A stretch of DNA of 64,000 nt from Dromiciops gliroides (Eukaryota > Chordata > Mammalia > Microbiotheria > Microbiotheriidae). Location: positions 645,090,660 through 645,154,659 of the forward strand of contig NC_057863.1 of the NCBI RefSeq assembly GCF_019393635.1, read 5' to 3'. Positions 1 to 11,600 of the stretch are shown here, piece by piece. A model generated the notes under the pieces. It did not search any database, had not been told where the DNA came from, and saw only the letters and a list, made by a program, of their open reading frames with translations. How positions within the stretch are numbered: position 1 is the first letter of the stretch; every line of letters begins with the position of its first letter. The position numbers and the translations under genes were made by a program.

Positions 1-1950
1 GTTATTGGGAAGATCAAATGAGACGGTGTTTGTCAAGCACTTAGCACAAGCCTTGCCTAACACACAGTAGTAGGTGCTTCTGTGGAGCTTTGGAATTATT
101 TTCATCATCACATATAGATATTCTGGGCTTCACTGATGGGGGCTATGGCTGACATGTGTTAACATCAAGGCTTGTAGACTACTTGACATATGTTATTTCA
201 TTTGATCCTCGAAATAATGAGGTGGGTGCTATTCATGGAGATAAGGGGGCCAAGAGAGGTCTAATTACTTGTCCAGGGTGGACACAGCTCCGAAGTATCT
301 GAGGCAGGATTCAAAGTCCTGTCTTGCAGGTCTCTGCACTGCCACCTATCAGCAACTAGTCTCTTAAAAGTTCCTCATTGAGGACTCAGGCCTGTGACTT
401 TATTTCCTAGTACAGCCAGTGGGAAAGGGAGTGTCCTCACCTCAGACAACAGAGCAGTGTTCATCCACAGGGCCCTCGAGGAGTTATTCTTCAATGCTGT
501 TCCTGAGCTCCAGCCTCCTAGTTGATGAAAAATGGGGGGGATTCCTGGGCGATGCAAGCTTTAGGCATAGCCTTCTGCAATCCCCAAGCATCATGGTGGA
601 GTGGAGCCTGGATTCAGATCCTACCTCAGATGCTTGCTGGCTGAGGGTAGCCAGGGGGAGTCTCTCTGGGTCTCTTTTTCCTGATCTGTAAAACAAGGCA
701 GTTATTGGTCCCTCAGTCTCTCCCAGCTCTCTGTGTCTGCATTCAGAGATCTACCCTACTCCCTAAATGCAATGGGGAGGTTTGGCCAGAGGGGCCTAGT
801 CCTTGAGGGGTGTGCCGATATTCTCAGCCTGCTTCCAATTGAGCATCATGGAAAGGGCCCTGAGTCCACTCCCAGCCCTGAGGGTCTGCTCCTGGGAGAT
901 GGCAGTCTTCTACGTAATTGGCTGTAGGGTCACCAGACCTGATCACTTAGACTGTGGCTGACTCAGACCTGAGTGTGCACAGAGAAGGGGGAAGCTCCTG
1001 ATCTCTCAGATTCCAGCTTCCTGCAGCGGGTGAGGGGCTGCTATGCTTTCTGCTGGCCACATCCTCCCACTTGGCCACCATGTGTCCACGGGCACACACG
1101 GAATCTGTTAAGTTGGTGTCTCTTCCTTCCTATGCTTAGATGGCTGAGTATTCTATAGTGGGAGAACCCAAGTGACCTGGTAACTTCAGGAGATGCAAGG
1201 TGATGGAGTCAGCCCAGGAGTCAGTGTAGCAGCCAGGGAACAGTCGGCATCTTTTCCTTCCCCAGCATATGAGCAGAAGTGGGGGAGAGTTCCACCTGCG
1301 GCAGAGTGGTCTGGCCAGGCACAGGAGTACCCTGCCTAGCAACAGATGACCCTCCTAGCAGAGAGCTATATTTGAGGACCCCATGGAGGGAGAAAAGGAC
1401 TTTCAGAGGAGGCCTTAGGAATTCCCTTGATCCCTCAGCCCAGAGGGCTTGTTACACTCCTTTTCCCCTCAGGGGTCTAGGGGTAACATGAGCAATTGTG
1501 GCTTCTAATACTATATTCATGAGTCCCCCACTTGTGTGCTCCCCATTATCAACCAACCACTTGGAAGCCATTAGCTTTTCTAAAGTCTGTGTGGTTGGGG
1601 GACCCTGTGCCTCCTGGCCCCAAAGTCCTTTTCTCCCTTGTTGCTGGGCCAGGCCGGGTTTTTTCTCAATCCACTGGGCTTGAAGGACACAAGATTTTCA
1701 CTGGAAGGGTGGCTGCCACCCTGAAATCTCTCCAGACTTTGCAGCTCCCACAAAGTCACTGCTTGGGCACAACCCTCTCCAAGTTCCTGCTCAGTCCCTT
1801 CCCAGTCCTGAGTGACTACTGCCAGCTCTGGTGGCCTCTGCTACTGCCACTGGCCCCTGGTGGGAAGTCACCCCCCAGGTAGTCTGGGCCCACCCCTCTC
1901 GGAATATTCATTCACCTAAAATCAGGAAAGAGTAAACACAAAAGAAGTAG
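1..1950. other. Gene-poor flank with old MIR-type SINE fragments
   Basis: I see no exon with supporting homology here. About 168-375 reads as a minus-oriented MIR-type CORE-SINE (gaggtgggtgctatt, then a degraded core and an 'aggcaggattcaaagtcc' end). About 590-730 reads as a plus-oriented one ('gcctggattcagatcctacc', then 'ctgatctgtaaaac'). Bases 1-90 look like the tail of another MIR/L2 copy. The remainder, including 760-1900, is unannotated sequence; short open frames there carry no recognisable motif. Confidence 0.5.
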
Positions 1951-1958
1951 CAGCTTCT

Positions 1959-2092
1959 GGGGCAGCCCTGGATTCAGGAGTACTTGAGTTCAAATCCGGC
2001 CTCAGACACTTAACACTTACTAGCTGTGTGACCCTGGGCAAGTCACTTAACCCCAATTGCCTCACTAAAAAAAAAATAAATTAAAAAAAAAA
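1959..2092 (+). mobile_element. CORE-SINE (WSINE1/MAR1 type), 5'-shortened
   Basis: The copy lacks most of the usual 'ctaggtggcacagtggatagag' head, then runs normally from 'ccctggattcaggag' through the CORE 'tgtgtgaccctgggcaagtc' to an A-rich tail. The word aaaagaagtagcag occurs on both sides (near 1940 and 2091) and is the target-site duplication. Confidence 0.9.
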
Positions 2093-3089
2093 AAGAAGTA
2101 GCAGTTTCCTCTGTCAGGCAGGCATGCCTGCCTCCCTTTTTAGGCACCTCAGAAAGTTGGGCCAGGCCCTGCTTCCCTTCCAATGCACCAATGCAGCTGT
2201 ACCCCCCTCTCCCATCTTGCCAAATGCTTTGTCAATGCTCCTAACTGGTTGCTTCCCACCCTTTGCACAAGACCCCCCAACCCCATGCCCTCAGTCTCCA
2301 AGGGAGTTCATCTGCTCAGCTGTGCAGCTCTCAGCAGGGCCCAAACCTTGCTGAGTGAATGCAGGCCACTTTGACATCTGCCCACTTACTCCCACCCCTT
2401 TCCACTCTTGCTTTGGGTACACTAACCAATTCAACAATCCCACAGCTTTTGGAAAATGGAATATCAAGTGATTGGAACTCCCCATCCCTGTGATTCTTCA
2501 GACCAGTCTCCAAATGTTGTTGCCCCCAGTTAGATTGTAATCTCCTTGAAGACAGTGTCACTTTTGGTATTCATATCCTAATTACTTAGCTGAGAGTCTT
2601 TCATATGACAAATGTTCACTCATTCATTCTTTTACTCACTCATTCATTCAGTCTTACCTGCTCGGCAGTTTAGAATATTTGAGACTTTTCTGAGGCTCTG
2701 AATCTTGACTAGGGTCCCACAGCCAGAGTGTGTTAGAAGCAGAATCTGAACCCAGGTGTTCTTGACTCTGAAGCCAACTCTGTGTCCATAATATCAGGCT
2801 GACTCTGTTATTACAGAGAAGTCCTAAATTAATTGATTTTACAAGCTTTAATCTCTCCCTCTCCCTGCCCCACCCCAAGTGAAGCATTAAAAAAATGAAA
2901 ACCAGACCTTTAAATCAGATGTGCCACATTCAACAAAGCCAATACCCACATTGGCCACATCCAAGAGCTTGGATCTCGTTCTGCATTCTAAGCTTATCCC
3001 CTAGCTGGCAAGAGGTGAGTGCCCTGTTTCCTCTTCAGTCCTCTGGACCCAGGGTTTGCCTGCGTTGATTAGAGTTCTCAAGGTGTCCC
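2093..3089. other. Intergenic stretch with an L2-type 3' end
   Basis: About 2528-2648 resembles an L2 3' end ('ttagattgtaatctccttgaa' wording, ending in a cattcattca repeat). No host exon is recognisable in the remainder. Confidence 0.45.
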
Positions 3090-3510
3090 AAATTGGTTTT
3101 CGCTATAATACTGTCATTGTACTAATTGTTCTAATTATGTGTGATTCACTCTGCATTCTTTCACAGAGAGCTTCCTACTTTCCTTTGAAACAGTCTGTTT
3201 CATTATTTCTTGTGGCACAATAATAGTCTAGCACTTATTAAACTCTTGTGCACCTTATATTCATATACCATAACTTGTTTGGCCATTCCCATAGGGGTAG
3301 GCACCCCTTCAGCTTCGAGTTTGGGGCTACTATGAAAAGAGATGCTATAACTATTTTTGTACTTAGGGGTCCTTTTCTATGTCTTTGATCTCTGTGAGGT
3401 ATATTCCTTGTAGGGGGATTGCTGGGTCACAAATAGTTCCAAATTGCCTTCCAGAATGGCTAGGCCATTTCACAGCTCCACCAAGGGGGCTCTAGGGTGC
3501 CTCCAACATT
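3090..3510 (-). mobile_element. L1-family 3' region fragment
   Basis: The plus strand reads 'ggattgctgggtcac', 'tagttccaaattgcc' and 'ccagaatggctagg' in order. This is the reverse complement of the 3' untranslated region of mammalian and marsupial L1/HAL1 elements. The same order recurs at 27960-28200. It is old, with no open coding frame. Confidence 0.6.
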
Positions 3511-3583
3511 ATTACAGTGAGTTATTTGGGTGGTAAGGGTCCAGTGGGAAGGAGGTGCTATCTGTCTGGCAGACCCAAGTTTC

Positions 3584-3741
3584 TTTTTCTTTTTTCTTTT
3601 TTTTTTGCGGGGCAATGGGGGTTAAGTGACTTGCCCAGGGTCACAAAGCTAGTAAGTGTCAAGTGTCTGAGGCCGGATTTGAACTCAGGTCCTCCTGAAT
3701 CCAGGGCCGGTGCTTTATCCACTGCGCCACCTAGCTGCCCC
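3584..3741 (-). mobile_element. CORE-SINE (WSINE1/MAR1 type)
   Basis: This is a minus-strand copy: a poly-T run, then 'ggggttaagtgacttgccc', 'gatttgaactcaggtcctcc' and the 'cacctagctgcccc' end. Related words aagtttcttttt and aagtttattttt flank it as a likely target-site duplication. Confidence 0.92.
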
Positions 3742-4129
3742 ATAAGTTTATTTTTCTTGAGGGAGTTTAAATCAAGGGTAGTAAAAATTGGGAGGATGTT
3801 AGGACCCTGTGGAAAATCTTTACCAATATCTGCAGAGACCTGGACATGAATTATACTCTTCTGAATAATCTGGGGCGGGGGCAGCTAGAGAGCTAAAGAG
3901 ATTGTGGCCTTTTTAGTGTGGTTCCCAAGATTGGACCCAGTCTATGTAAGTCCAGGGCATGAGGTGCTGGATACACGGGCTACAAACAAAAACCATGTGA
4001 TTATAGAAATATATGTGGGACCCACAACATTTGATAAAATAGAATACCCGTTTATACTAAAAAGCACAGGAAGGAAAGGCTATTTCCTTAATGCTCAAAT
4101 AGGTCTATGACGTTACCCATTTAAATGAG

Positions 4130-4800
4130 ATGCTCACTTCACTGATGCTGATTGCAACCCCTCTGCGCCTGCCCATCCTGTGCCACTACCATCCATGTCC
4201 TCCCATGAACTCATCAGGGAGGTGTGGAGGGCTATCCAATGTGCTGAAGACCTTCCTTGATTTCTCTTGACCTGGCAAGGATAAGAGAGCAGTCGGACCA
4301 TTTGCTTGTCATCTTCGCTCTTGCCTTTGATAACACCACCTTCTTTTTCTAGCCTATCTTTCCTTGATGACATCCTTTGTTCCTCCTCTTTGACCTTCCT
4401 CATTGACTTTGGTTGACAGCCTGCTCATGGTGGTTGACCTTTGTGATATCACTGCGTTGGGGTCAAGGTATGGTGTGTCGGATGACTGTAGCTGATCAGA
4501 CCATTACGAGCTTGGAAGGTTCTACCACAAATCAAGCACAAATAGTCCATATGAACACGTGGAGTGGAGATGGCTCTAAATTTGGACATCTCACGTTTCT
4601 TTTGAGCTGCTGCAATTCTGCTTTGCTCAGAGTATAGTGCCTTCTTTGATGTGGGCAATGCCCACCATGTAGCCCTTCATTGTCCTCTGTGGGATATCCA
4701 TTAAAAAAAATTCTTTGGGGACTTTCGTGTTCCATCATCCAACTCATGATGAATTTTGGCATTAAAGAGTTGGGTCTCTATTTCTGGGAGAAATCCAGGG
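4130..4800 (-). mobile_element. Decayed non-LTR retrotransposon, C-terminal end of the reverse-transcriptase ORF
   Basis: On the minus strand the frame at 4449-4658 reads EQSRIAAAQKKREMSKF, then YLCLICGRTFQARNGLISYSHPTH. In many animal non-LTR retrotransposons the polyprotein ends in a similar way, with a basic AA-rich helix and then a C-x2-C ... R(I/N)GL(I/Y)SH zinc-finger tail. The upstream frame near 4532-4762 (GYPTEDNEGLHGG) is likely the preceding part. The copy is frameshifted, no RT palm motif is visible, and nothing upstream is preserved. The clade is not certain from this short tail (RTE-like is my best guess). It is a fossil LINE, not a host zinc-finger gene. Confidence 0.55.
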
Positions 4801-4904
4801 TCATAAAAGGAGTTTTGTTGTGTCTTAAAGGCAAACTGGCCCTCTCACCTCCTGTTTAATTCTAGGCTCAATTAATTGTCCATTTGTACTATCTGTCCCA
4901 GATG

Positions 4905-5045
4905 ATTTATTTATGTACGTGTGGATGTGTATATTCATGTATGTGTGTACATGTTTAGGGATCGATATATATGCATATACACACAAACATATACATACAT
5001 ATAACTATATATCCCATATCTATCTATCTCAATCTCTCTATTCTA
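4905..5045. repeat. AT/GT-rich degenerate microsatellite
   Basis: Alternating (gt)n, (ta)n, 'acatacatat' and 'atctatctat' runs fill the interval. It is low-complexity, and the open frame it supports on the plus strand is an artefact. Confidence 0.7.
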
Positions 5046-5355
5046 TACAAGCTTTAAAGGTTGTTCATACAATTACATGTGCTCCTCATCCCATTCCTGC
5101 CCATCTTCTCCAACAGACTATAGCCAGAACTATTATCTCTCACTTTCTAATATTTAATTTCTTCCTACCTATTGGTTTTTTTTCCTTCTTCCTACAAAAA
5201 CACTTAAATCCCTCTTATTCTTATGAGACCAAAGATTGGAGAGGGCAGTTTCTTGCCAGCCATGTACATGACTCAGGGCTGAAGGGGTCTGGAATATGTG
5301 AAATGATGAGATAGTCCCCTTATTAGCTGCCGAGTGGAAAGTGCCAGTGACTTTT

Positions 5356-5757
5356 AAGAAAAAGAATGATTCCACTCTCAACGACACTGTGTGATGATCA
5401 ACTGTCATAGACTTAACTCTTCTCAGCAATACCATGGTCCATGATAATTCCAAAGAACTCATGATGGAAAATACTTTCTAAATCCAGAAAAAAAAAAAAA
5501 GAACTGTGGAATCTGGGTACAGATTGAATCATACTGTTTCTACTTTTTTGTTTTTTGAGGTTTTTCCCTTTTGTTCTGATTCTTCTTTCACAGCATGACT
5601 AATATAGAAATATGTTTAATGTGATAATACATATATAACCTAAATCAGATTGCTTGCTGTCTTGGGGAGGGGGGAGAGAAGGGAGGGAGAAAAATTTGGA
5701 ACGAGAAATCTTATAAAAACTAATATTGAAAACTAAAAAAAAAAAAAAAGAATGATT
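5356..5757 (+). mobile_element. 5'-truncated L1 insertion (3' end only)
   Basis: The text runs 'gatgatcaactgtcatag', 'cttctttcacagcatgac', 'cagattgcttgctgtcttgg' and 'agggagaaaaatttggaac', and ends in poly-A near 5745. This is the usual 3' end of marsupial L1 copies. The word aagaatgattc precedes the insert (about 5362) and follows the poly-A tail (about 5747), giving the target-site duplication. No coding sequence is retained. Confidence 0.75.
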
Positions 5758-6266
5758 CTGTCTTTAGGTCTCTTCCTGCAACCTTTGAGAGGGGCATCAT
5801 GTAATTTGTTGACTTCCTGAGAAGGATGGGAAGGGGTGGTAGCCAGAATGGGGGAAGGGGAGGGTGTTCGGCTAGGTGAGTTTGAGCCTGGGCCTATGGC
5901 CACCTCCTCTTCTTTGTGTATATCTTTGTCTGATCCTGGGTGACTAAATACTAATCTTGACACAGACAAGTCCAGGCTTGTAGGTAACCTTGTGAATTGG
6001 AGAGGTTCAGAGATCTTAGCACCTCTATCAGTGCTGGTTGCATTTTGGAAGGAGTCTCTAGCACCGACTGCTCTACTCTTGGAGACAACGATCAGAAGCC
6101 TGAGGAGAAGCCCAATCCCTGGCCTAGTCTGCTAGAAGACATTTACTATGAGGGAGACAGTGCCATGCCAAGGTGAAATGTGGAATGAATGATTAATTAT
6201 TTAGGAGTCTCACAAACTATTTTATGTTCTGATAAAGTTTAAGAATCAACCTCTTGAGACAATATA

Positions 6267-6422
6267 GGGGAGGCTATGTGATGCAGTGGATGGAGCACCA
6301 GCCCTGGAGTCAGGAGGACCTGAGTTCAAATCCAACCTCAAATACTTAACACTTACTAGCTGTGTGACACTGGGCAAGTCACTTAACCTCAACTGCCTCA
6401 CCAAAAAATAAAAAAAATAAAG
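6267..6422 (+). mobile_element. CORE-SINE (WSINE1/MAR1 type), first of a pair
   Basis: A plus-strand copy from 'ggggaggctatgtgatgcag' to an A-rich tail. Flanks share 'gagacaatata', which occurs a third time after the next SINE, so both elements landed at one target. Confidence 0.9.
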
Positions 6423-6448
6423 TAAAATCCTCTGGAGACAATATAAAT

Positions 6449-6594
6449 GGGGCAGCTAGGTGGTGCAGTGGATAGAGCACCGGCCCTGGAGTCAGGAGGA
6501 CCTGAGTTCAAATCCAACCTCAGACACTTAACACTTACTAGCTGTGTGACCCTGGGCAAGTCATTTAACCCCAATTGCCTCACCAAAAAAAAAG
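6449..6594 (+). mobile_element. CORE-SINE (WSINE1/MAR1 type), second of a pair
   Basis: A well-preserved copy ('ggggcagctaggtggtgcag' head, intact CORE, poly-A). Its duplication is gagacaatataaa, at about 6435 and 6596. Confidence 0.93.
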
Positions 6595-6599
6595 AGAGA

Positions 6600-7117
6600 C
6601 AATATAAACGTAGTTATAAGTTAAGTTGCTGAATCCTGTTTCCTATCAATGTATATTTCTGAGTATATTTAACATTTCATTTGTATACAGAAAATACCTG
6701 TCCCATATCTGATTTGTGTTATATAGTAAATACTTTTTTACTTCTCTCTTTAGGGAGACACTAGACACGGGCTACAGCCCAAGTTAATTTTCCCAGGTCA
6801 ACAAAGTGAGATAAATGATGAACCAAAGAGTACAAGAAAAAAATCTGATCTTCCCTCCTCAAGAGTCAGACTTAGACTCCTCCAGGACTGAAACAATGAA
6901 AAGGCCACTTTAGTGAAGAACAGAGAAGGGGAAGTGCCCTAGCCCCTTGGGCTTAGCAGCAGTATCTATTGTCAGACTTGAAAACAAAAACCCCAACAAA
7001 TGTCTTATCATATCCTACCACCCCTGCTGGCTATCCTTGTATATTTTTGCTTAGTCAATTTCTTGAAAAAGCTGTTTACACTCAGTGTAACAGTATACAC
7101 TTCTTCCACTCTCTTCT
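6600..7117. other. Intergenic, nothing recognised
   Basis: The sequence is AT-rich and without a long open frame or a clear repeat match that I can name. Confidence 0.4.
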
Positions 7118-7275
7118 TCTTCTTTTTTTTTTTTTTTTGTGAGGCAATTGGGGTTAAGTGACTTGCCCAGGGTCACACAGCTAGTATGTGTCAATGATCT
7201 GAGGCCGGATTTAAACTCAGGTACTCCTGAATCCAGGGCTGGTGCTCTATCCACTTCACCACCTAGTTGCCCCCC
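7118..7275 (-). mobile_element. CORE-SINE (WSINE1/MAR1 type)
   Basis: Long poly-T, then 'gtgaggcaattggggttaag' and the complement of the whole SINE. The target-site duplication is cactctcttctt on both sides. Confidence 0.93.
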
Positions 7276-7639
7276 TTTCACTCTCTTCTTAATCCTTATC
7301 AGTCTAGCTTCCAACCTCATCACTCACCTGGTTTCTCTCTCCAGGGTTATCAGAGCTCTCTTAATTCCCAAGTCTAATGGTCTCTTTCCGTCCTTATTCT
7401 TCTTGACTTCTCTGTAGCCTCTGACTCTATACCACCCAATCCTTCTGGTTCTGTTGATACTGTCCTTCCCTACTTCTCCTTCTATGAGTTTGCCTATTCC
7501 TTCTCAGCTTCCTTCAACTATTTGTTGAATCACACCCACAAATGGTGGGAGTGTACCAAACACCCTACCTCGGTACCCTTTCTTTTGTCTCTGCACTCTG
7601 AGTGGGTGACTTTTCCTGGATCCTTCCTTTGTACCTATC

Positions 7640-7790
7640 TCACTCTTTCCATGTAATTTATTTGTATACTCATCATTCCCATTAGACGCTAAGTTCCTTG
7701 TGAGTAGGACATGAGTCTCATGTATTTTGGAATCCCCAGGGCTGAGCACAGGAATCTGCACTTAGTAAATGTTTCCTAAATAGAACTGAA
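7640..7790 (+). mobile_element. L2-type 3' end
   Basis: The order 'gctaagttccttgtgag', 'tggaatccccagggctgagc', 'cttagtaaatgtttcc' is that of L2 LINE 3' ends. The interval 7280-7640 before it is an old pyrimidine-rich repeat I cannot assign. Confidence 0.5.
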
Positions 7791-8224
7791 TTATCTGATG
7801 AGGAATTAAAGGCACATTTTGGTGAATTTGAAGTTTTGGGGGCAGCTTCATGATGGTCTTATGTCTTGATCAATGCACGATTTGTCTCAATCCATCATCT
7901 TCTGATGATCTTTCTGAGAGTTTGGTCTTGTACTTTAGAGTAATTTGTATGGAATATGTACATGGCTACTATGATATCTGGGGCCAGAGATGGATCCAAA
8001 GCCTACACTAATTTAGATCCATTTTATCTGAAAAATTTGGGTGGGGGGGGTTGGAGTTTGGTGGAATGCAGACTCAACCTAAGTCAACAATGTGATATGG
8101 CAGGCAAAGAAATATATAATCTTAGGCTGCATACATATATAATGTCCAAAACTAGAGAGATGTACTCTGCTCTGGTGCCATTGAAAAACTGGGGAATTTG
8201 GGGAGGAGGGGGACCAGGAGGGGC

Positions 8225-8515
8225 TTTAACAATCCCACCTAAGGATTGGTCAAAGGAAGAGACTATTTAACCTAGAGAATACTCAAAAGGAATATTATAG
8301 CCATCTTTGAGTATTTGGACAGCTGTTTTATTGAAGAGTTTACTTTTATTCTTCTTGGTCCCATAGGGTGGAAATAAGTGGTATAAAGGGGGGAATTTAG
8401 ATTTGATGTTAGGAAAAACCTCCTTACAATTTGAGTTCTCCCAGGCTGCTCTGGGAGGTGGTGAGCTCCTCTTTTGAGATTTCCAAATAAAGGCTGCATT
8501 ATTACCTTTCAAGGG
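8225..8515 (+). mobile_element. CR1/L3-type LINE 3' fragment
   Basis: 'tatagccatctttgagtatt', 'ttgatgttaggaaaaacctc' and 'ctgctctgggaggtggtgag' follow the order of CR1/L3 3' ends. The element continues near 8815-8900 ('ggacctggactagatgaccc'), so it is interrupted by the L1-type fragment between. Confidence 0.65.
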
Positions 8516-8559
8516 TGTTGAATGTGTGTGGTGTCAAACACAATCTTATTTACTTTTGT

Positions 8560-8735
8560 TAGCATCTTTTAAAAATTTAATATATTATTTTCCCCCAATT
8601 ACATGTAAAAACAATTTAAACATTCTTCTTTTTTCAAATTTTGAGTTCCAAATTCTCTCCCTCCCTTCCCTTCCCCACTCCTTGAGAAGGCATCAGTCTT
8701 TTAGAGTTTTCTCCTCAACTAGATTAAAATGTAAT
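8560..8735 (-). mobile_element. L1-family 3' end inserted in the CR1/L3 copy
   Basis: 'ttttcccccaattacatgta' and 'gagttccaaattctctccct' are the reverse complement of the L1 3' end. The same order starts the larger element at 27425. It splits the CR1/L3 fragment and so is younger than it. Confidence 0.6.
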
Positions 8736-8899
8736 TGGGGGAATGTTTAACAAAACACAAAAACACAAAAACACAACACAACATAGGTAATGTTAATTTG
8801 TGGTTTTCTAAGTCAACATATAGCCCACAGGGATCCTTTTTCAGATAGGACCTGGACTAGATGACCCAGGAGTTCCTTTACAACAAACTGGGAGTCTAG

Positions 8900-8950
8900 G
8901 AAGAAAGGAAGGAAGGGAGGGAGGGAGGGAGAGAGAGGGGAAAGCAGGGA
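8900..8950. repeat. GGAA/GGGA simple repeat
   Basis: A run of gaaggaagggagggaggga units in low-complexity sequence. Confidence 0.75.
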
Positions 8951-9234
8951 GGGTAGAAGGGAAAGAAATGATAGCTGTAAGGGATATTGGAGACCATTCA
9001 GTCTGACCATCTATTTTTTTTTTTAGCCTAGTTCTCCCTGTCTAACCAGGCTGAGAAGTGCAGTGGTTACTTCTGAGTGATCCCAATACTGATCTCTTGG
9101 ACCTGGGCTGGTTCACAGCTCCTACAATAGTCTATAGTCTCCTACTCCCTAGACTTACTATATTGGTGCAGACTGTATGACACCTGACTAGCATAGACCA
9201 CTCTAGCTTAGAACTCTTAAACTAGGGGCAACTA

Positions 9235-9371
9235 GGTGGCACAGTGGATAGAGCACCGGCCCTGGATTCAGGAGGACCTGAGTTCAAATGTGGCCTCAGA
9301 CACTTAACACTTACTAGCTGTGTGACCCTGGGCAAGTCACTTAATCCCAATTGCCTCACAAAAAAAAAAAA
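9235..9371 (+). mobile_element. CORE-SINE (WSINE1/MAR1 type)
   Basis: A complete copy with poly-A. agaactcttaaact flanks both ends as the target-site duplication. Confidence 0.95.
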
Positions 9372-9705
9372 GAACTCTTAAACTCAAGAGATCTGCCTTA
9401 GCTTCCCTGGTAGGTGGGGATTAAAGGCATTTGCCACTATGTCCAGCTGAACATCTTTTACAGAAGAAGAAGAAACTGCAGTGCTGAAAGGCTTACCCAC
9501 ATTCACACAGCAAATCAGAGCAGGAGCCAGTGCAGACCCAGGTTCCCTGATTCCCAGTTCAGGGCTCTGTCAACACAGCTGCCCCTTAAGCTGAGGCTTA
9601 GATGGTAAATGACCAGCACAAAATCCTTTGGTTAGAAAGCAATTCAACAGGGAATTCCACTTTGGTGGTGGATTTGTCAATTTTAGCACACCATATTTTT
9701 CTTTT

Positions 9706-9862
9706 CTTTCTTTTTTTTTTTTTTCTGGTGAGGCAATTGGGGTTAAATGACTTGCCCAGGGTCACACAGCTAGTAAGTGTTAAGTGTCTGAGGCTAGATT
9801 TGAACTCAGGTCCTCCCGATTCCAGGGCCAGTGCTCTATCCACTGCACCACCTAGCTGCCCC
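9706..9862 (-). mobile_element. CORE-SINE (WSINE1/MAR1 type)
   Basis: A complete minus-strand copy with poly-T. The target-site duplication is acaccatatttttctt. Confidence 0.95.
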
Positions 9863-10244
9863 AACACCATATTTTTCTTCAAGGACAGGCTTGAGGCCTA
9901 TTTCCTCTGTGAAGTCTTCCCAACCCCTAACTCTGAGAGCCACCTGGAATTATCTTTCCTCTGAGTTCCCACAGCACTAATCCGTATTTGATTTAGCATT
10001 TAGCAGTGCCACCTTGTATTATTTAGTTCTCTTTACAAATACATAAACCTACATGCATGTATATGTAAGGGGATTTGCACATGTGAAGAGTGTCTCTGAC
10101 ATGTCTTCTTGTGTGGAGAAGGCCAGTGGGCTTCTGGGAGAGTTGTGATCATGTGTAATAGAAAGGCCTTGCAGAGATGGTAGGGTGTGCAGAGACATTC
10201 TATGACAGTTCAGGTTGGTCAACCTCACGGTGAATAGGAGGCTC

Positions 10245-10390
10245 TTTTTTGGGGGGGGGGCAATTGGGGGTTAAGTGACTTGCCCAGGATCACACAGTTA
10301 GTAAGTGTCAAGTGTCTGAGGTCATATTTGAACCCAGGTCCTCCTGAATCCAGGGCTGGTGCTTTATCCACTTCGCCATCTAGCTGCCCC
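10245..10390 (-). mobile_element. CORE-SINE (WSINE1/MAR1 type)
   Basis: A minus-strand copy whose tail is t6 followed by a g10 run, then 'caattgggggttaagtg' through 'catctagctgcccc'. Confidence 0.92.
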
Positions 10391-10959
10391 TGTTATAGTA
10401 TCTTCTAAGGAAACAACTCTATGTAAAAAAACTAATTAATGTTAAGTGGTTAAATGGAATCAGGTGGGTTTGTTGATCACTGGTACCTAATAGTGGGGGA
10501 CAACACAGTTATGGGAGGTTTGAGTCAATGACAGTAGAGAACAAGCACCCTCAAACCCCTTAGGAAACCCCTAGATCCGTGAAGTACACACACACACCAC
10601 CAGCATATACATACACACTCACATATTATACATGTAATGGGGGATAGCCAGGAGAGGCCTAGTCCTTCCAGCGTGCACAATCCGCCTTCTTTGGGGCCAG
10701 CCTGCAGTTAGACTTGGGAAGCCTATTTCCAGAAATACTTGATAATGTCCATCCAAATCAGACCTAGTCTTCAAGTCCGAGCCAGGAAGCCTTTCTTTGT
10801 GCAGCCTTGTTGACTTACGATAGCTCATAATGATTGATCCCTCCCTCCCCTGAGTTCCTCTAGCATCTAAGAGTTTATACCAATCCGTTGTCAGTTTATC
10901 ACATGCTACCTGTACAGTTATTAAAAACAATAAATCTTTATTTCTATCGTTTCTTCTTT

Positions 10960-11600
10960 CATCATCTACAAATCCCCCTAGACGTGTTTCCCCTCTTCCT
11001 CAGAGAGCTGTGCTACCAGACATGGATCTTTTCCTATGTTCATGTCTTCTTCCCTTTCCTTTCCCCCTATTCAAACACTACCTATCCTTCAATCACAGCT
11101 TGCACCCTCCTCCATAACATCAAGCAGCGAGCTCTTTCTCCCCAGAATTCCTCCAGAAATCCTCACAGCATTCAACATTGTATGATGGTTCTTTTGTCAG
11201 TTTGTTTTATCTCCCCTCTCAGACTTTAAGGCCCAGGGATCATTCTTACTTATCTTTGTAACTTTCAGATCAACTAGCATGGTGCCTGGCCCATAGAAGG
11301 CATTCAACAAATAAATATTTGTCAAATGTTTAATGTGTGCACTGTCTTGTCTTCTTAATTAGGTTGGGGGCAGGGGCTCTATCTTATTTCATCTTTATGC
11401 CCCCAACCTAGCCCAGCACTCTTGTACATAGAAGGCATTCTGTAAATGTTTGTTGAATGTTAGATAAACACCTGTCTAGCCTCCCTACCCAGGGAGACTG
11501 TAAACTTTGTGAGGGCAAGGACTGAATTTTTTACATGCCTAACTTAGTAGTGGTAGGAGAAGGTGGTCAGTAAATAGTGATTGTTGGTAGATTAAGTGCA
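10960..11600 (+). mobile_element. Cluster of L2-type 3' ends
   Basis: Three successive L2-like ends are present: 'tggtgcctggcccatagaag' then 'ttcaacaaataaatatttg' (about 11280), 'gtacatagaaggcattctg' (about 11425) and 'gagggcaaggactgaat' (about 11510). They are fragments with no open frame. 11600-12170 holds nothing I can name. Confidence 0.5.

Noticed and set aside
3558-3743. Peptides of the type GGAVDRAPALDSGGPEFKSGL seen many times on both strands
   Set aside because: They are translations of the CORE-SINE and recur in nearly every copy, so they are not genes.
4913-5314. A 133-codon plus frame
   Set aside because: Its start lies in an AT/GT microsatellite and the rest has no motif.
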